Program-made: the position numbers and the translations under genes
Notes under the pieces: model-generated
Told to the model about the DNA's origin: nothing
The model's input: only the letters and a program-made list of their open reading frames with translations
Databases searched by the model: none
Origin: Akkermansia sp.
GTDB taxonomy: Bacteria > Verrucomicrobiota > Verrucomicrobiia > Verrucomicrobiales > Akkermansiaceae
Assembly (NCBI GenBank): GCA_017555205.1
Contig: JAFZGW010000034.1
Span: 1 to 41,396, forward strand
Direction of reading: 5' to 3'
DNA length: 41,396 nucleotides
Shown: positions 1 through 8,409 of the stretch, in pieces
How the letters are laid out: the number at the start of each line of letters is the position of its first letter
How positions within the stretch are numbered: the stretch's first letter is position 1

Positions 1-184
1 AGATTGGTTCATTTTTTTTGCACCGCCAGTTTAACAGCTGGCACCCCAGAACTCAATCTCCATTTTTGTTTTCTTTTATTTCGTTGATATTTTTCTCCTC
101 ATAACCCCCTCTTTCTTTAGATCGCTTTTTGGACAGCTATGTGGAATAATCAATCCGGCAGCCGGTTATGTATGCAGTCACGCT

Positions 185-222
185 GCCCCCGCTACTTCGT
201 TTTGGTATGCGAAGTGCGGGGC
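185..222 (-). terminator. Stem-loop after the MBL hydrolase gene
   Basis: A strong hairpin 14 nt past the stop codon: GCCCCGC pairs with GCGGGGGC around an inner ACTTCG/CGAAGT stem. No T-run follows on either strand, so it may be a 3' stabilising structure and not a true intrinsic terminator. Positions 1-184 beyond it show no gene I can support; 34-51 holds a short GCCAG/CTGGC hairpin next to a run of eight T. Confidence 0.45.
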
Positions 223-235
223 GTTAAACTCTGAT

Positions 236-1600
236 TTATGCCAGGCGAACTGTTTTGCCGGGGCGCGGGCAGAGCACGCGCGTATCGGGTAGTGCATCCG
301 CCAAAGTGGCTTGCATGCTGGCCATGGCGTCTTCATCGCCATGTACGAGCACGATGGTGTGCGGGGACAGGCGGCAGGCATAGTCTACCAGTGCGGTGCG
401 AGTAGCGTGGCCGGAGAAGTCAAAGCATTCGGTGCGGCAAAGCAGGGGGTATGCTTGTCCTTTGCCGTTAAGTTTCACATTCTCACCCGGTTTGGTGGCT
501 TTGATCCGGCCTGCGGGGGATTCCGGGTCGCTGTAGCCCACGAAGAGGATGGCGTCGTTTTTGTGCGGCAGTACTTGAGCTGCCATTTTGTAAGAAACGG
601 TGTGCTCGCTCATCATGCCGCTGGAGACCAAGTATATGTTGCCCGGGCTGGCGACCAGCGGGCCTTTGTCTTGCTTGGGCAGGCCGTGGGTTTCCACGTC
701 ATCACGAATCCTATACCCGGGTTTAAGGCGCGGTGTGCTGTCGCACAGTCGGTCGTATACCTGAGTGATTTTGGAACTCAGGCCGCCGAAGTAAACGGGG
801 ACGTCGGGAATAAGGCCTTTGCGCTTGAATCGCCCGATTTCGCAGAGCAGTTCTTGACTTTTGCCAAGGGCGAAAACGGGTATGAGAACAGCTCCGCCTG
901 TCTCCAGCACCTCGCGGATGGTGCGAGCGAAGCGCTGCATTTCTTTCTCGCGGGTGTACGAGGGGTCGCGGTCAGTCAGGCCGTGTGTACATTCCATAAT
1001 AAGCACATCTACGCCGCTTTGCGGAAAATCCGCTCCGCTGATGAGTGTTTGGTTTTCAAACTGAACATCGCCGGTGTAGAATACGGTGGTACCGCTTTGC
1101 CCCTCGAGCATCACGCCGCAGGAGCCGAGAATGTGGCCGGCATCGTGCAGGGTTGCGAGCACGGTGCCGTTGTTACCGGTGCGGAATGGCTCGTTGTAAG
1201 GGCGTGTGACCCAAGCGTTGACATGCCGCTGCAGTTCGCCGTGGGTGAAGAAGGGGTACTCTATTATACCTTCGCCCATGCGCTTGGCTGTCATTACGTT
1301 GACTGAGTTGTGCAACATGGCATCGCCTAATTCCGCTGTACCCAAGGTCATGATGACCTCGGCGCGCGGGTACTCATCTTGAAACACGGGCAGGGTGCCG
1401 ATGTGGTCAAGGTGTGAGTGGGTGATGAAAATGGTATCCGGGTCGGCTGCGCCGATGAGTGAAAAGTTCGGCTTAGCTGCATTGCCATCCTGCTTGGGGT
1501 GCATGCCGCAATCGAGCACGATGCGGGAGCCCTCCATATCCAGCAGGTAACAGTTGGCTCCGATTTCAGGGCCTGCTGTCAGGTTGGTCAGTGTTATCAT
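236..1600 (-). CDS. MBL-fold beta-CASP hydrolase (RNA-processing exonuclease-like)
   Basis: A 454-residue metallo-beta-lactamase-fold protein of the beta-CASP (CPSF73/YSH1-like) group, whose known members cut or trim RNA with two zinc ions. The zinc motif HSHLDH is at residues 61-66, a further His lies in DAGHILGS and the bridging Asp in YTGDV. The beta-CASP insert follows, with VLIPVFALGKSQE, a FSGHA motif and the late VLVHGDE histidine. Length is normal for the family. It is the last gene of a minus-strand set, 10 nt after lysA and in line with the AI-2E permease gene, so it is probably co-transcribed. The substrate cannot be read from sequence; RNA is inferred from the family. Confidence 0.85.
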   Translation of the reverse strand: MITLTNLTAGPEIGANCYLLDMEGSRIVLDCGMHPKQDGNAAKPNFSLIGAADPDTIFITHSHLDHIGTLPVFQDEYPRAEVIMTLGTAELGDAMLHNSVNVMTAKRMGEGIIEYPFFTHGELQRHVNAWVTRPYNEPFRTGNNGTVLATLHDAGHILGSCGVMLEGQSGTTVFYTGDVQFENQTLISGADFPQSGVDVLIMECTHGLTDRDPSYTREKEMQRFARTIREVLETGGAVLIPVFALGKSQELLCEIGRFKRKGLIPDVPVYFGGLSSKITQVYDRLCDSTPRLKPGYRIRDDVETHGLPKQDKGPLVASPGNIYLVSSGMMSEHTVSYKMAAQVLPHKNDAILFVGYSDPESPAGRIKATKPGENVKLNGKGQAYPLLCRTECFDFSGHATRTALVDYACRLSPHTIVLVHGDEDAMASMQATLADALPDTRVLCPRPGKTVRLA

Positions 1601-1610
1601 GGCTCGGTGG

Positions 1611-2897
1611 TTACTCGGGTAGACTTTCGTCTTCTACTATTTGCTCCAGTGTTTGGCGGCGGCGGATGATGTGCCACTTGTCGCCGTCTACCAGCACTTC
1701 GGCTGCCAGTGGGCGAGAGTTGTAGGTGCTGGCCATGCTGAAGCCGTAGGCACCGGCGCTCATTTCTGCCAGAACTTCACCCGGTTTTACATCCGCTATT
1801 TCGCGGTTTTGTGCTTGGAAATCGCCGCTCTCGCAAATGGGGCCTACGATATCGGCTACGATAATGTCGCCGGTGTGCTCTTTTACCGGCCAGATTTCGT
1901 GGTATCCCTCGTAAAGGGCGGGGCGAATAATGTCGTTCATGCCGGCATCTATCATCTTGAAGTTTTTGGCTTCGCCCTTCTTTTCGTACAGGCAGGTGGT
2001 GAGCATGCATGCTGCATTGCCTACCAATCGGCGCCCCGGTTCTACCAGTATCTTCAGCCCCAATGGTTTCAGCAGGGGGACGATGGATTCTGCGTAGCTC
2101 TTGAGGGTGATTTGCTCGGGGTGTGCAGCCCACCATTCCTCTTTGCCGGAAGCCAAGCAGCCGTCGTACACGATGCCGATGCCGCCGCCTATGCTCCAGA
2201 ACTCGATATTGTAGAGTTTTTGGAACTTTTCTACAATGGGGGTAACTTTCTTTATTGCCTTCACAAACGGCTCAACTTCTGTGAGCTGGGAGCCAATGTG
2301 CATTTGCAGGCCACGAATGTGCAGGTTGGGCATTTCTGCGGCGATGGTGGCGTAAAGCTCTTCGATGCGGGTGATATCCACACCGAACTTATTTTCGTTG
2401 GTTCCTGTGGTGATGTATTTGTGGGTGTGTGCGTCTACATGGGGGTTAACGCGCACGGCAACGGGGGCTTTTACTCCCATTTCACCGGCTATGCGGTTGA
2501 TTTCGCGCAGCTCGTTTTCGCTCTCGCAGTTAAAGCAGTAGATGTTCAGGGAGAGCGCGTAGCGAATTTCTGCCTCGGTCTTGCCAACCCCGGCGTAGGT
2601 GCATTGGGTGGGGTCGCCGCCGGCGTTGACAACGCGCCAGAGCTCGCCGCCGCTTACGATGTCAAACCCCAGTCCCTGTTTGGCCATGAGGTTAAGAATT
2701 GCTTTGTTGGAGCAGGCTTTTACGGCGTAGGCTATATGGGCATCCAGCGGGGAAAGTGCTTGCTTAAGCTCAGCAATGTCGTCCATGATAGTCTTGCGAC
2801 TATAGACGAAAGTAGGGGTGCCGACGGCCGCGGCAATGTCGGCAAGATGGACGTTTTCGCAGCAGAGGGTGCCGTTATTGTATGCGAATGAATGCAT
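1611..2897 (-). CDS. lysA: Diaminopimelate decarboxylase
   Basis: A 428-residue fold-III PLP enzyme that decarboxylates meso-diaminopimelate to L-lysine, the last step of lysine synthesis. The PLP lysine is K60 in YAVKACSN. HIGSQL, the glycine-rich GGGIGI phosphate loop and EPGRRLV follow in the expected order, and the active-site Cys contributed across the dimer is in CESGDF. Length matches the family. It lies 26 nt after the permease gene and 10 nt before the MBL gene on the same strand. No lysine riboswitch or separate promoter is evident in the 26-nt gap, so it probably depends on the promoter before the permease gene. Confidence 0.95.
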   Translation of the reverse strand: MHSFAYNNGTLCCENVHLADIAAAVGTPTFVYSRKTIMDDIAELKQALSPLDAHIAYAVKACSNKAILNLMAKQGLGFDIVSGGELWRVVNAGGDPTQCTYAGVGKTEAEIRYALSLNIYCFNCESENELREINRIAGEMGVKAPVAVRVNPHVDAHTHKYITTGTNENKFGVDITRIEELYATIAAEMPNLHIRGLQMHIGSQLTEVEPFVKAIKKVTPIVEKFQKLYNIEFWSIGGGIGIVYDGCLASGKEEWWAAHPEQITLKSYAESIVPLLKPLGLKILVEPGRRLVGNAACMLTTCLYEKKGEAKNFKMIDAGMNDIIRPALYEGYHEIWPVKEHTGDIIVADIVGPICESGDFQAQNREIADVKPGEVLAEMSAGAYGFSMASTYNSRPLAAEVLVDGDKWHIIRRRQTLEQIVEDESLPE

Positions 2898-2923
2898 TTT
2901 GATGTATTTATTGTTAATTAAAT

Positions 2924-4024
2924 CTATTTCGCTTTTTTGTCTTTTGCGCTGGGGGTAGCGTTGTCGTCTATAATGGTGGCTACCCAGTGCAGGTCGCGCG
3001 AGTTTTCGAGCGCCAGTTTAATCATGACTGTAATAGGTACGGCAAGCAGCATGCCGCATGGCCCCCATACCCACCCCCACAGGAGCACGGAGAGTAGTAC
3101 TACGGAGGTTGCTATACCGAATTGTTTGCCGAGGAATAAGGGTTCAATGCCGTTGCCGATACTGAAATTGATGGCAACGTAGCCGATGGAGACGATGAGC
3201 GCATCTCCCAAATCACCCAGAATGAGAGCCAGTAATATGGGTGGTATGGCTGCAACAATTGAGCCGATGGTGGGTATGTAGTTGAGCAGGAAGGCTACGA
3301 GCCCCCACAAAAAGGCGAAGGGTACTCCCTTTGCATGGCAGAGCCACCACGCCAGCAAGCCGGTTGTTGCGCTTGCTAAGGTTTTGATGAAAAGGTAGCG
3401 CTGTATGCTTTTGAGGGCGTCCACCACACGGTCTTTACCCTGCATGCTGTTGGGCAGGTTCCGGAAGTTGCGCATGAACAGCGGAGCCTCTCCCAGCAGG
3501 AAAGTCATGAGCACGAGTACCAGCGTTGTTATTGATGTCATGGCCAGCACCTCGCTGCCCAGTGTTTGCGAAAGGCTCAGGAGTACCTTGGGGTTAAGGT
3601 ATTCTTGGGGGTTGTGTATGAATCGTTGCGCTTCTTCACCGTACCCCCAGTCGTGCAGTAGTTGCATAATGGCGCGGTACTTGCTTTCCATTTGTACCAT
3701 GAAGTCGCCTTCAATCGTTGCTCGCATGTCCACTGCCAGATATTTAATGAGTGAGCCGGCTGCGTAGATGATGCCGGCATCTGCCACAACGGTGAAAAAC
3801 ACAGCCAGCCAGTGGGGAAATCGAAGTATACGGCGCAAAAGGTCGGTAACCGTATAGCTGATGACGGCCAAAAAGATGGCCATGATTATGGGCAGAATCA
3901 ATTCTCGAGCCTCACGGAGACCAAAAAGAACGATAGTGGCGCAGGCCGCTGTCAGGAGAAATCTTGCGCCTTCTCCCCAGTTGCTGTCCGTTTTCGTTAT
4001 TTGATTTTCTTCCTCATTCTGCAT
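2924..4024 (-). CDS. AI-2E family transporter (PerM-like membrane protein)
   Basis: A 366-residue polytopic membrane protein of the AI-2E exporter/PerM family. It has a charged cytoplasmic N terminus (about 22 residues, MQNEEENQ...), paired hydrophobic segments near residues 25-85, a soluble middle part around 90-160 and a C-terminal block of helices with the family-typical PTIGSIVAAIPP stretch. Members export varied small solutes or ions, and the AI-2 name reflects one member only, so no substrate is claimed. It is the first gene of the minus-strand set with lysA and the MBL gene. The start is supported by a promoter that places transcription onset 2-3 nt before this ATG. Confidence 0.85.
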   Translation of the reverse strand: MQNEEENQITKTDSNWGEGARFLLTAACATIVLFGLREARELILPIIMAIFLAVISYTVTDLLRRILRFPHWLAVFFTVVADAGIIYAAGSLIKYLAVDMRATIEGDFMVQMESKYRAIMQLLHDWGYGEEAQRFIHNPQEYLNPKVLLSLSQTLGSEVLAMTSITTLVLVLMTFLLGEAPLFMRNFRNLPNSMQGKDRVVDALKSIQRYLFIKTLASATTGLLAWWLCHAKGVPFAFLWGLVAFLLNYIPTIGSIVAAIPPILLALILGDLGDALIVSIGYVAINFSIGNGIEPLFLGKQFGIATSVVLLSVLLWGWVWGPCGMLLAVPITVMIKLALENSRDLHWVATIIDDNATPSAKDKKAK

Positions 4025-4033
4025 ATCGCGCGT

Positions 4034-4062
4034 ATTCTACATTTTTTCGGTGTGGAATTCAA
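4034..4062 (-). promoter_or_regulatory. Sigma70-type promoter for the permease-lysA-MBL set
   Basis: Read on the minus strand: TTGAAT, 17 bp, TAGAAT. The expected transcription start is about position 4026-4027, only 2-3 nt before the ATG at 4024, with no Shine-Dalgarno, so the mRNA would be practically leaderless. Confidence 0.6.
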
Positions 4063-4142
4063 GCCGTCAATGCGGATATGGCGTATTTTTTCAGGAATGG
4101 ATGTATGTTGATAATGTTTTTGTTTGAAGTGGGAATATACAA

Positions 4143-4195
4143 TACACCCCACAATTCACGCGGCAGTCGGCTGCCTTGTAAAATTGTGGGGTGTA
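4143..4195 (-). terminator. Long nested hairpin after gpmI
   Basis: A perfect 14-bp stem (TACACCCCACAATT with its complement) encloses a second 5-bp GGCAG/CTGCC hairpin. It starts 13 nt after the gpmI stop. There is no proper T-run, so it may end or stabilise the gpmI transcript in another way. The rest of 4063-4208 shows nothing else clear. Confidence 0.5.
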
Positions 4196-4208
4196 GTTAA
4201 GGTTTATT

Positions 4209-5744
4209 TTACTTGGTTACCAAGCTGTGGCCGGTCATTTCGGCGGGCTGGGGAATACCCAGCAAGCTCAGCAGGGTGGGGGAGATGTCGGCAAGGATAC
4301 CGTCACTCATCTTGACCTCTGCCTGATCGGGACCGCAGTAGATGAGGTCTACCAAGTTGGTGGTGTGGGCGGTATTGGGAGAACCGTCGGGGTTGAGCAT
4401 GTTCTCGCAGTTGCCGTGGTCGGCGCAGATGAGGCAGCAGCCGCCCAGCTCAAGGATTTTGTTCACACTCTTCTCCAGAGCCTTGTCGACAGCTTCGCAG
4501 GCGGTGATGCCGGCCTCCAGGTAACCTGTGTGTCCCACCATGTCGGGGTTGGCGAAGTTCATGATGGCGATGTCGTAATTGGCGATGGCATCCACGAACT
4601 TGTCGGCAACCTCACCCACGCTCATCTGGGGTTTGAGGTCGTATGTGGCGACTTCGCGGGGGGAGGGTACAAGGATGCGGTCTTCGCCCTCGAACTGTGT
4701 TTCTACGCCGCCGTTGAAGAAGAAGGTAACGTGGGCGTATTTTTCGGTTTCGGCGATACGCAGCTGCTTAAGACCGGCGGCTGCGATAACTTCACCGAGG
4801 ATGTTGGTGAGCTGCTCTTGCTCGAATACGACGGGAGTCGGGTAGCATGCCTCATATTCGGACATGGTGATGTAATGCACGTGGGGGTGAACACCGCGCT
4901 CGAAACCGTCGAAGTCGTCGTAAATGAATGCGCGGGAAAGCTCACGAGCGCGGTCGGCGCGGAAGTTGAAGAAGAATACCACGTCGTTGTCGCGCACGCG
5001 CTGGGTGTCGCCCTCGCAGAAGATTGCAGGCTTCAGGAATTCGTCCGTCACGCCGGCCTCATAGCTCTGCTCAGCGTATTCAGCCGGGGTGCAGCTGCAC
5101 TGCTCACCCTTACCGAGCACGATGGCATTCCAACCTATCTGTACGCGGTCCCAGCGCTTGTCTCGGTCCATGGCGTAGAAACGGCCTACCACGGTGGCAA
5201 TCTTGGCACCGTAGGGGGCTACTGCCTGCTGCAGTTGGTTGAGGAAACCTGCGCCGCTCTTGGGGTCAGTGTCGCGGCCGTCGGTGATGGCGTGAATCAT
5301 GATATTCTTTACGCCGGCCTCAGCCGCAATCTTTACGATGCCGATGAGGTGGTCGATGTGGGAGTGTACGCCGCCGTCGGAAACGAGCCCGAGCAGGTGC
5401 AGACGTGTGCCCGCTGCCTTGGCGAACGCATCCGTAATAACGGGGTTTTTGGCGAGAGAACCATCGTTGATGGCGTTGGTGATACGGCAAAGATCCTGGA
5501 ACACTACGCGGCCGGCACCCAGGTTAAGGTGGCCTACTTCGGAGTTGCCCATTTGGCCATCAGGCAGACCAACGTCTTGTCCGCTGGCACCCAGCATGGA
5601 ATGCGGGCATGTGGCCAGCAGCTTGTCAGTGAAAGGTGTATCGGCGAGCACAGTAGCATCGCCCGTCTGTTTGGCGGCCTCCGGCCCCTGCGGGTTGCGG
5701 CCCCAGCCGTCACGAATAATCAGAACTACGGGTTTATTAGCCAT
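4209..5744 (-). CDS. gpmI: 2,3-bisphosphoglycerate-independent phosphoglycerate mutase
   Basis: A 511-residue cytoplasmic glycolytic enzyme that interconverts 3- and 2-phosphoglycerate using two Mn ions. It has the alkaline-phosphatase-like fold: the metal-binding Asp is D12 in IIRDGWG and the phosphorylated Ser is S68 in QMGNSEVGHLNLG. ITDGRDTDP and the late ADHGNCENM metal motif are also present. Length is standard. MANKPVV is the usual family start. There is no Shine-Dalgarno; a TATAAT box lies just 6 nt before the ATG. It is transcribed divergently from the YlbF-family gene. Confidence 0.97.
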   Translation of the reverse strand: MANKPVVLIIRDGWGRNPQGPEAAKQTGDATVLADTPFTDKLLATCPHSMLGASGQDVGLPDGQMGNSEVGHLNLGAGRVVFQDLCRITNAINDGSLAKNPVITDAFAKAAGTRLHLLGLVSDGGVHSHIDHLIGIVKIAAEAGVKNIMIHAITDGRDTDPKSGAGFLNQLQQAVAPYGAKIATVVGRFYAMDRDKRWDRVQIGWNAIVLGKGEQCSCTPAEYAEQSYEAGVTDEFLKPAIFCEGDTQRVRDNDVVFFFNFRADRARELSRAFIYDDFDGFERGVHPHVHYITMSEYEACYPTPVVFEQEQLTNILGEVIAAAGLKQLRIAETEKYAHVTFFFNGGVETQFEGEDRILVPSPREVATYDLKPQMSVGEVADKFVDAIANYDIAIMNFANPDMVGHTGYLEAGITACEAVDKALEKSVNKILELGGCCLICADHGNCENMLNPDGSPNTAHTTNLVDLIYCGPDQAEVKMSDGILADISPTLLSLLGIPQPAEMTGHSLVTK

Positions 5745-5750
5745 GGGGCT

Positions 5751-5779
5751 ATTATATCACCCATCAGGGCGTTTGTGAA
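5751..5779 (-). promoter_or_regulatory. gpmI promoter (extended -10)
   Basis: Minus strand: TTCACA, 17 bp, TATAAT preceded by TGA (extended -10 TGnTATAAT). Only six bases separate the -10 box from the ATG, so the start of transcription would coincide with the start codon. Confidence 0.65.
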
Positions 5780-5851
5780 GTCAAAATGCAGTATTGCTCG
5801 CCGATTTACCGAAAATTGCCAATTTTAAGCGGAGTTTGACAGAGTAAGGCA

Positions 5852-5880
5852 TTGCACTGCCGGGGGAGCTGTGGTAAAAT
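5852..5880 (+). promoter_or_regulatory. Promoter of the YlbF-family gene
   Basis: TTGCAC, 17 bp, TAAAAT. Transcription would begin about 5887, a few bases before ATG 5891. This argues for the 5891 start over the in-frame ATGs at 5852 and 5879, which overlap the promoter itself. The alternative is the GGGGGAG at 5862-5868 acting as ribosome site for ATG 5879. Confidence 0.5.
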
Positions 5881-5890
5881 GAGCGCCGTT

Positions 5891-6397
5891 ATGGCAAATA
5901 CATCTCTTACCCCTGAGCTGGTGAAGCTCACCACAGAACTGGCGAATGCCGTTGCCGGTTCTCAGCAGGTCGTTTCCGCCCGTGCTCGTATCGGTCTTTT
6001 TTATCAGAACCCGGAGGCCACAGACCTTTTCCGCAAGGTGAATGAATATGGCGAAAAATTGCGCAATAAGCACATGGAGGGTATGCCCCCTTCGGATGAG
6101 GAGATTGCCACATTTGATGGCCTGCGTCAGGATGTGATTGAAAATCCTGTTTGCAAGGGGTTCCTTGAGGCACGTCAGGAGCTGGATAGCTTGCTTGCGA
6201 CTGTTAATCAGTACCTTTGCCTCGCTATTGAGAAGGGGAGTGCTCCCAGCGATGAAGAGGTTGCAGATTCCATGAATCAGCAGGTGAGTTGCTCATGCGG
6301 CGGCGGTTGCGGTGGTAATTGCGATGACTGTGACGGTGATTGCGATTGCAAGAACCATGCCGACGGTGAGCACGAGTGCAAATGCGGAAAGCATTAA
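5891..6397 (+). CDS. YlbF/YmcA-family protein with Cys-rich C-terminal tail
   Basis: About 168 residues. The N-terminal 110-120 residues form the helical YlbF/YmcA pattern (LTTELANAVAGS, FYQNPEATDLFRK, a central helix, EARQELDSLLATVNQYL). In Bacillus the family works with YaaT in an RNase Y-associated complex, reported to carry iron-sulfur clusters. The last 35 residues are unusual: about ten Cys in repeats such as CSCGGGCGG and CDDCDGDCDC, with His and Asp, ending CKCGKH. This looks like a metal- or cluster-binding tail. The gene stands alone with its own promoter and terminator, divergent from gpmI. The start at 5891 is chosen from the promoter; 5879 is possible. Family call is firm; function here is not known. 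Confidence 0.8.
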   Translation: MANTSLTPELVKLTTELANAVAGSQQVVSARARIGLFYQNPEATDLFRKVNEYGEKLRNKHMEGMPPSDEEIATFDGLRQDVIENPVCKGFLEARQELDSLLATVNQYLCLAIEKGSAPSDEEVADSMNQQVSCSCGGGCGGNCDDCDGDCDCKNHADGEHECKCGKH

Positions 6398-6425
6398 GCC
6401 ACTATCTGTACATTTATTGATGTTG

Positions 6426-6460
6426 CCCCGGTTGTCTTAATGGCGACCGGGGAGTTTTTT
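6426..6460 (+). terminator. Intrinsic terminator after the YlbF-family gene
   Basis: CCCCGGT/ACCGGGG stem extended by three inner pairs, followed by a run of six T at 6455-6460. Confidence 0.9.
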
Positions 6461-6567
6461 GTAATTCAATAAGTATTCTGTGAAGGGGGGCGAATCCTGT
6501 GGTTTAAATGAAGGTGTTTGTATATGAAAGGTGTATCTTTCTGTCATATTTGGCCGGAGATGTGGAT

Positions 6568-6596
6568 TTGTCGTGGAATTTTGACTTGCGTAGAAT
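6568..6596 (+). promoter_or_regulatory. Possible promoter of the ABC transporter operon
   Basis: TTGTCG, 17 bp, TAGAAT, giving a leader of about 35 nt before ATG 6638. A TTGACT at 6581 with TAGTAT at 6609 is an alternative, but its 22-bp spacing is poor. Confidence 0.35.
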
Positions 6597-6637
6597 GGGT
6601 GATTTTGGTAGTATCTACCTGATAGGAATATTCAGAT

Positions 6638-8374
6638 ATGCTGGAAGCTCGAAATATATGCTTGGAGGTAGACAACGGTGAGGAGAGCGTCTTTTTGCTC
6701 AACAATGTGAATTTTTGTGTACCTTTGGGGCATTTCATGGCTATTGTCGGCCCGTCGGGCTGTGGCAAGACTACTTTGCTGAAAGCGATTGCAGGAATTA
6801 AAGCAATTAGTTCGGGTTCGTTTTTTTGGGAAGGACGTGATTTGGGTGAAGAGGGGGATTTTGAACCGCATGAGATTGGATATGTGCCCCAGTTCAGTAT
6901 TGCCTACGAGGAGCTGACTGTTGATGAAAACGTAGAGTGCTCCGCACGCATGCGAGTAAATGCATCGGAGGACGAAATCAACGATATTATTGATAATGTT
7001 TTGGCCGAAACCGGGTTGGAGGAAATAGCCGACAGACCGGTAAAAATGCTCTCCGGCGGGCAGCGTCGCCGCTTGGCTTTGGCTATGGAGTTGGTGAGCA
7101 GCCCCCGCATATTGCTGTGCGATGAGGTAACCAGCGGTCTGGATCCGCGCTCGGAGCGCGAGATTGTGCAATTGCTGCATGAGCTTAGTATGAAAGATGG
7201 CCGTATTGTTATATCGGTTACTCACAGCTTAGCGCAGATGTCGCTCTACGACAGCATTATGGTGATGGTACGTGGTAATCTTGCTTACCATGGCGCCCCC
7301 GATGATATGTCCCATTATTTCTCCGTTTCTGATTTGGAGGACGTGTATCCGCGTTTGGCACTGCGAGCCCCGACAGAGTGGGGCGGCAGTTGGCTGAAAC
7401 ACCGCAAAGATTACTACAAAAAGTTGGGGGATGAGCATATCGAAAAGTATGCTCGCAAGGGCGAGGCTCCCCCTTTGCCTGCATCTCAGCAGGAAAAAGA
7501 AGAGGAAGAGTCACCCTCACAGCCCGGTTTCTTTGCTCAGATGATGGTTATGTTGCGCCGTCGTTTCTCCATTCTCATGCGTGATCGCACTCAGCTCATT
7601 TTGCAGATTGCCATGATTTTGATTTTCCCGGTGCTGGTAGCTCTTTTCTCGAGTAAGGGGCAAGACCAATTGCTGAACTTGGCAGATGTTCACGGTGGCG
7701 ACCTCATGGCCGAGGCTCAGGCTCAGCAGGAACAGGCCGAGGTGCGTGCGCGCGTGGGCTCTGCAGTGTCGGGCATTATTATGTTTGAGGTGATTTTGCT
7801 CGGGCTTATGGGGGCGAATAATTCCTCCCGAGAGGTAGCCGGCGAGCGCCTGATAATGGAGAAGGAGAAGTTTGCCGGAGCCGGGATTGGTGCATACGTT
7901 GCCTCCAAGGCCATATATTTGGGGGTACTGGTGTTCATTCAGAGCTTGTGGATGTATTTCTTCGTGGAGTGGTTCTGGCCATACCGAGGGGATACGATGA
8001 ACCACCTAGCCTTTCTCTTGTTGGCAAATGCAGCCATGACCAGCGTGTGCTTGGGCATATCGGCTAACTGCAAGACCCCGGATCAGGCATCGCTGCTGAG
8101 TATTTACCTGGTAGGCTTTCAGCTGCCGCTGTCAGGCGCTGTGCTGGCCTTGCCCGGCACGATAGAGACTTGCACGCAGCCGTTTATTTCCGCCTATTGG
8201 GCATGGAGCGGCAGTATAGAAGGTGGTTTGGGGCCGGATGAGCTCAAGGCTGTCAAGAGCATCGTTCAAACCACGTTTACGGAGGCCGGGCTTTGCCGCA
8301 TCGTGCTCGTGCTGCACATTATAGTGGGTATTTTCCTGACTTGTATTGGGGTGCGTCGCACCCGCTGGGAGTAA
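6638..8374 (+). CDS. ABC transporter, fused ATPase and ABC-2/ABCG-type permease
   Basis: A 578-residue half-transporter with the ATPase first and the membrane domain second, the ABCG (White/PDR) order. Walker A is GPSGCGKTT at residues 38-46; the signature LSGGQRRR lies near 140; Walker B is LLCDEVTSGLD (Cys and Val where LLDEPT is usual); the switch His is in SVTHSL. A charged linker near 275-290 leads to a permease domain of about six hydrophobic segments starting at MILIFPVLVALF. Such proteins dimerise and usually export lipids, polysaccharides or drugs; the substrate is unknown here. It leads a tight plus-strand group with two envelope proteins and gluQ, which hints at an envelope-related cargo. 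Confidence 0.88.
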   Translation: MLEARNICLEVDNGEESVFLLNNVNFCVPLGHFMAIVGPSGCGKTTLLKAIAGIKAISSGSFFWEGRDLGEEGDFEPHEIGYVPQFSIAYEELTVDENVECSARMRVNASEDEINDIIDNVLAETGLEEIADRPVKMLSGGQRRRLALAMELVSSPRILLCDEVTSGLDPRSEREIVQLLHELSMKDGRIVISVTHSLAQMSLYDSIMVMVRGNLAYHGAPDDMSHYFSVSDLEDVYPRLALRAPTEWGGSWLKHRKDYYKKLGDEHIEKYARKGEAPPLPASQQEKEEEESPSQPGFFAQMMVMLRRRFSILMRDRTQLILQIAMILIFPVLVALFSSKGQDQLLNLADVHGGDLMAEAQAQQEQAEVRARVGSAVSGIIMFEVILLGLMGANNSSREVAGERLIMEKEKFAGAGIGAYVASKAIYLGVLVFIQSLWMYFFVEWFWPYRGDTMNHLAFLLLANAAMTSVCLGISANCKTPDQASLLSIYLVGFQLPLSGAVLALPGTIETCTQPFISAYWAWSGSIEGGLGPDELKAVKSIVQTTFTEAGLCRIVLVLHIIVGIFLTCIGVRRTRWE

Positions 8375-8409
8375 AAATGTAACTAATTATATAACAAAAA
8401 CTTAACTTT

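Noticed and set aside
1..60. Possible tRNA-Asn-like arm (loop with GTT on the minus strand)
   Set aside because: Only one 5-bp stem with an 8-nt loop is present; D, T and acceptor arms are missing.
311..1306. Long plus-strand frame of 331 codons
   Set aside because: Exactly antisense to the beta-CASP hydrolase gene; no family resemblance. It is a by-product of codon bias.
2898..2923. Lysine riboswitch before lysA
   Set aside because: The gap is only 26 nt, far too short, and the promoter lies upstream of the permease gene.
4227..5828. Plus-strand frame of 533 codons
   Set aside because: Antisense to gpmI throughout, and composition is Val/Gly/His heavy as expected for a mirror frame.
5852..5890. 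Longer start for the YlbF-family protein
   Set aside because: The extension overlaps the TTGCAC/TAAAAT promoter, and its residues (HCRGSCGK) do not fit the family N terminus.
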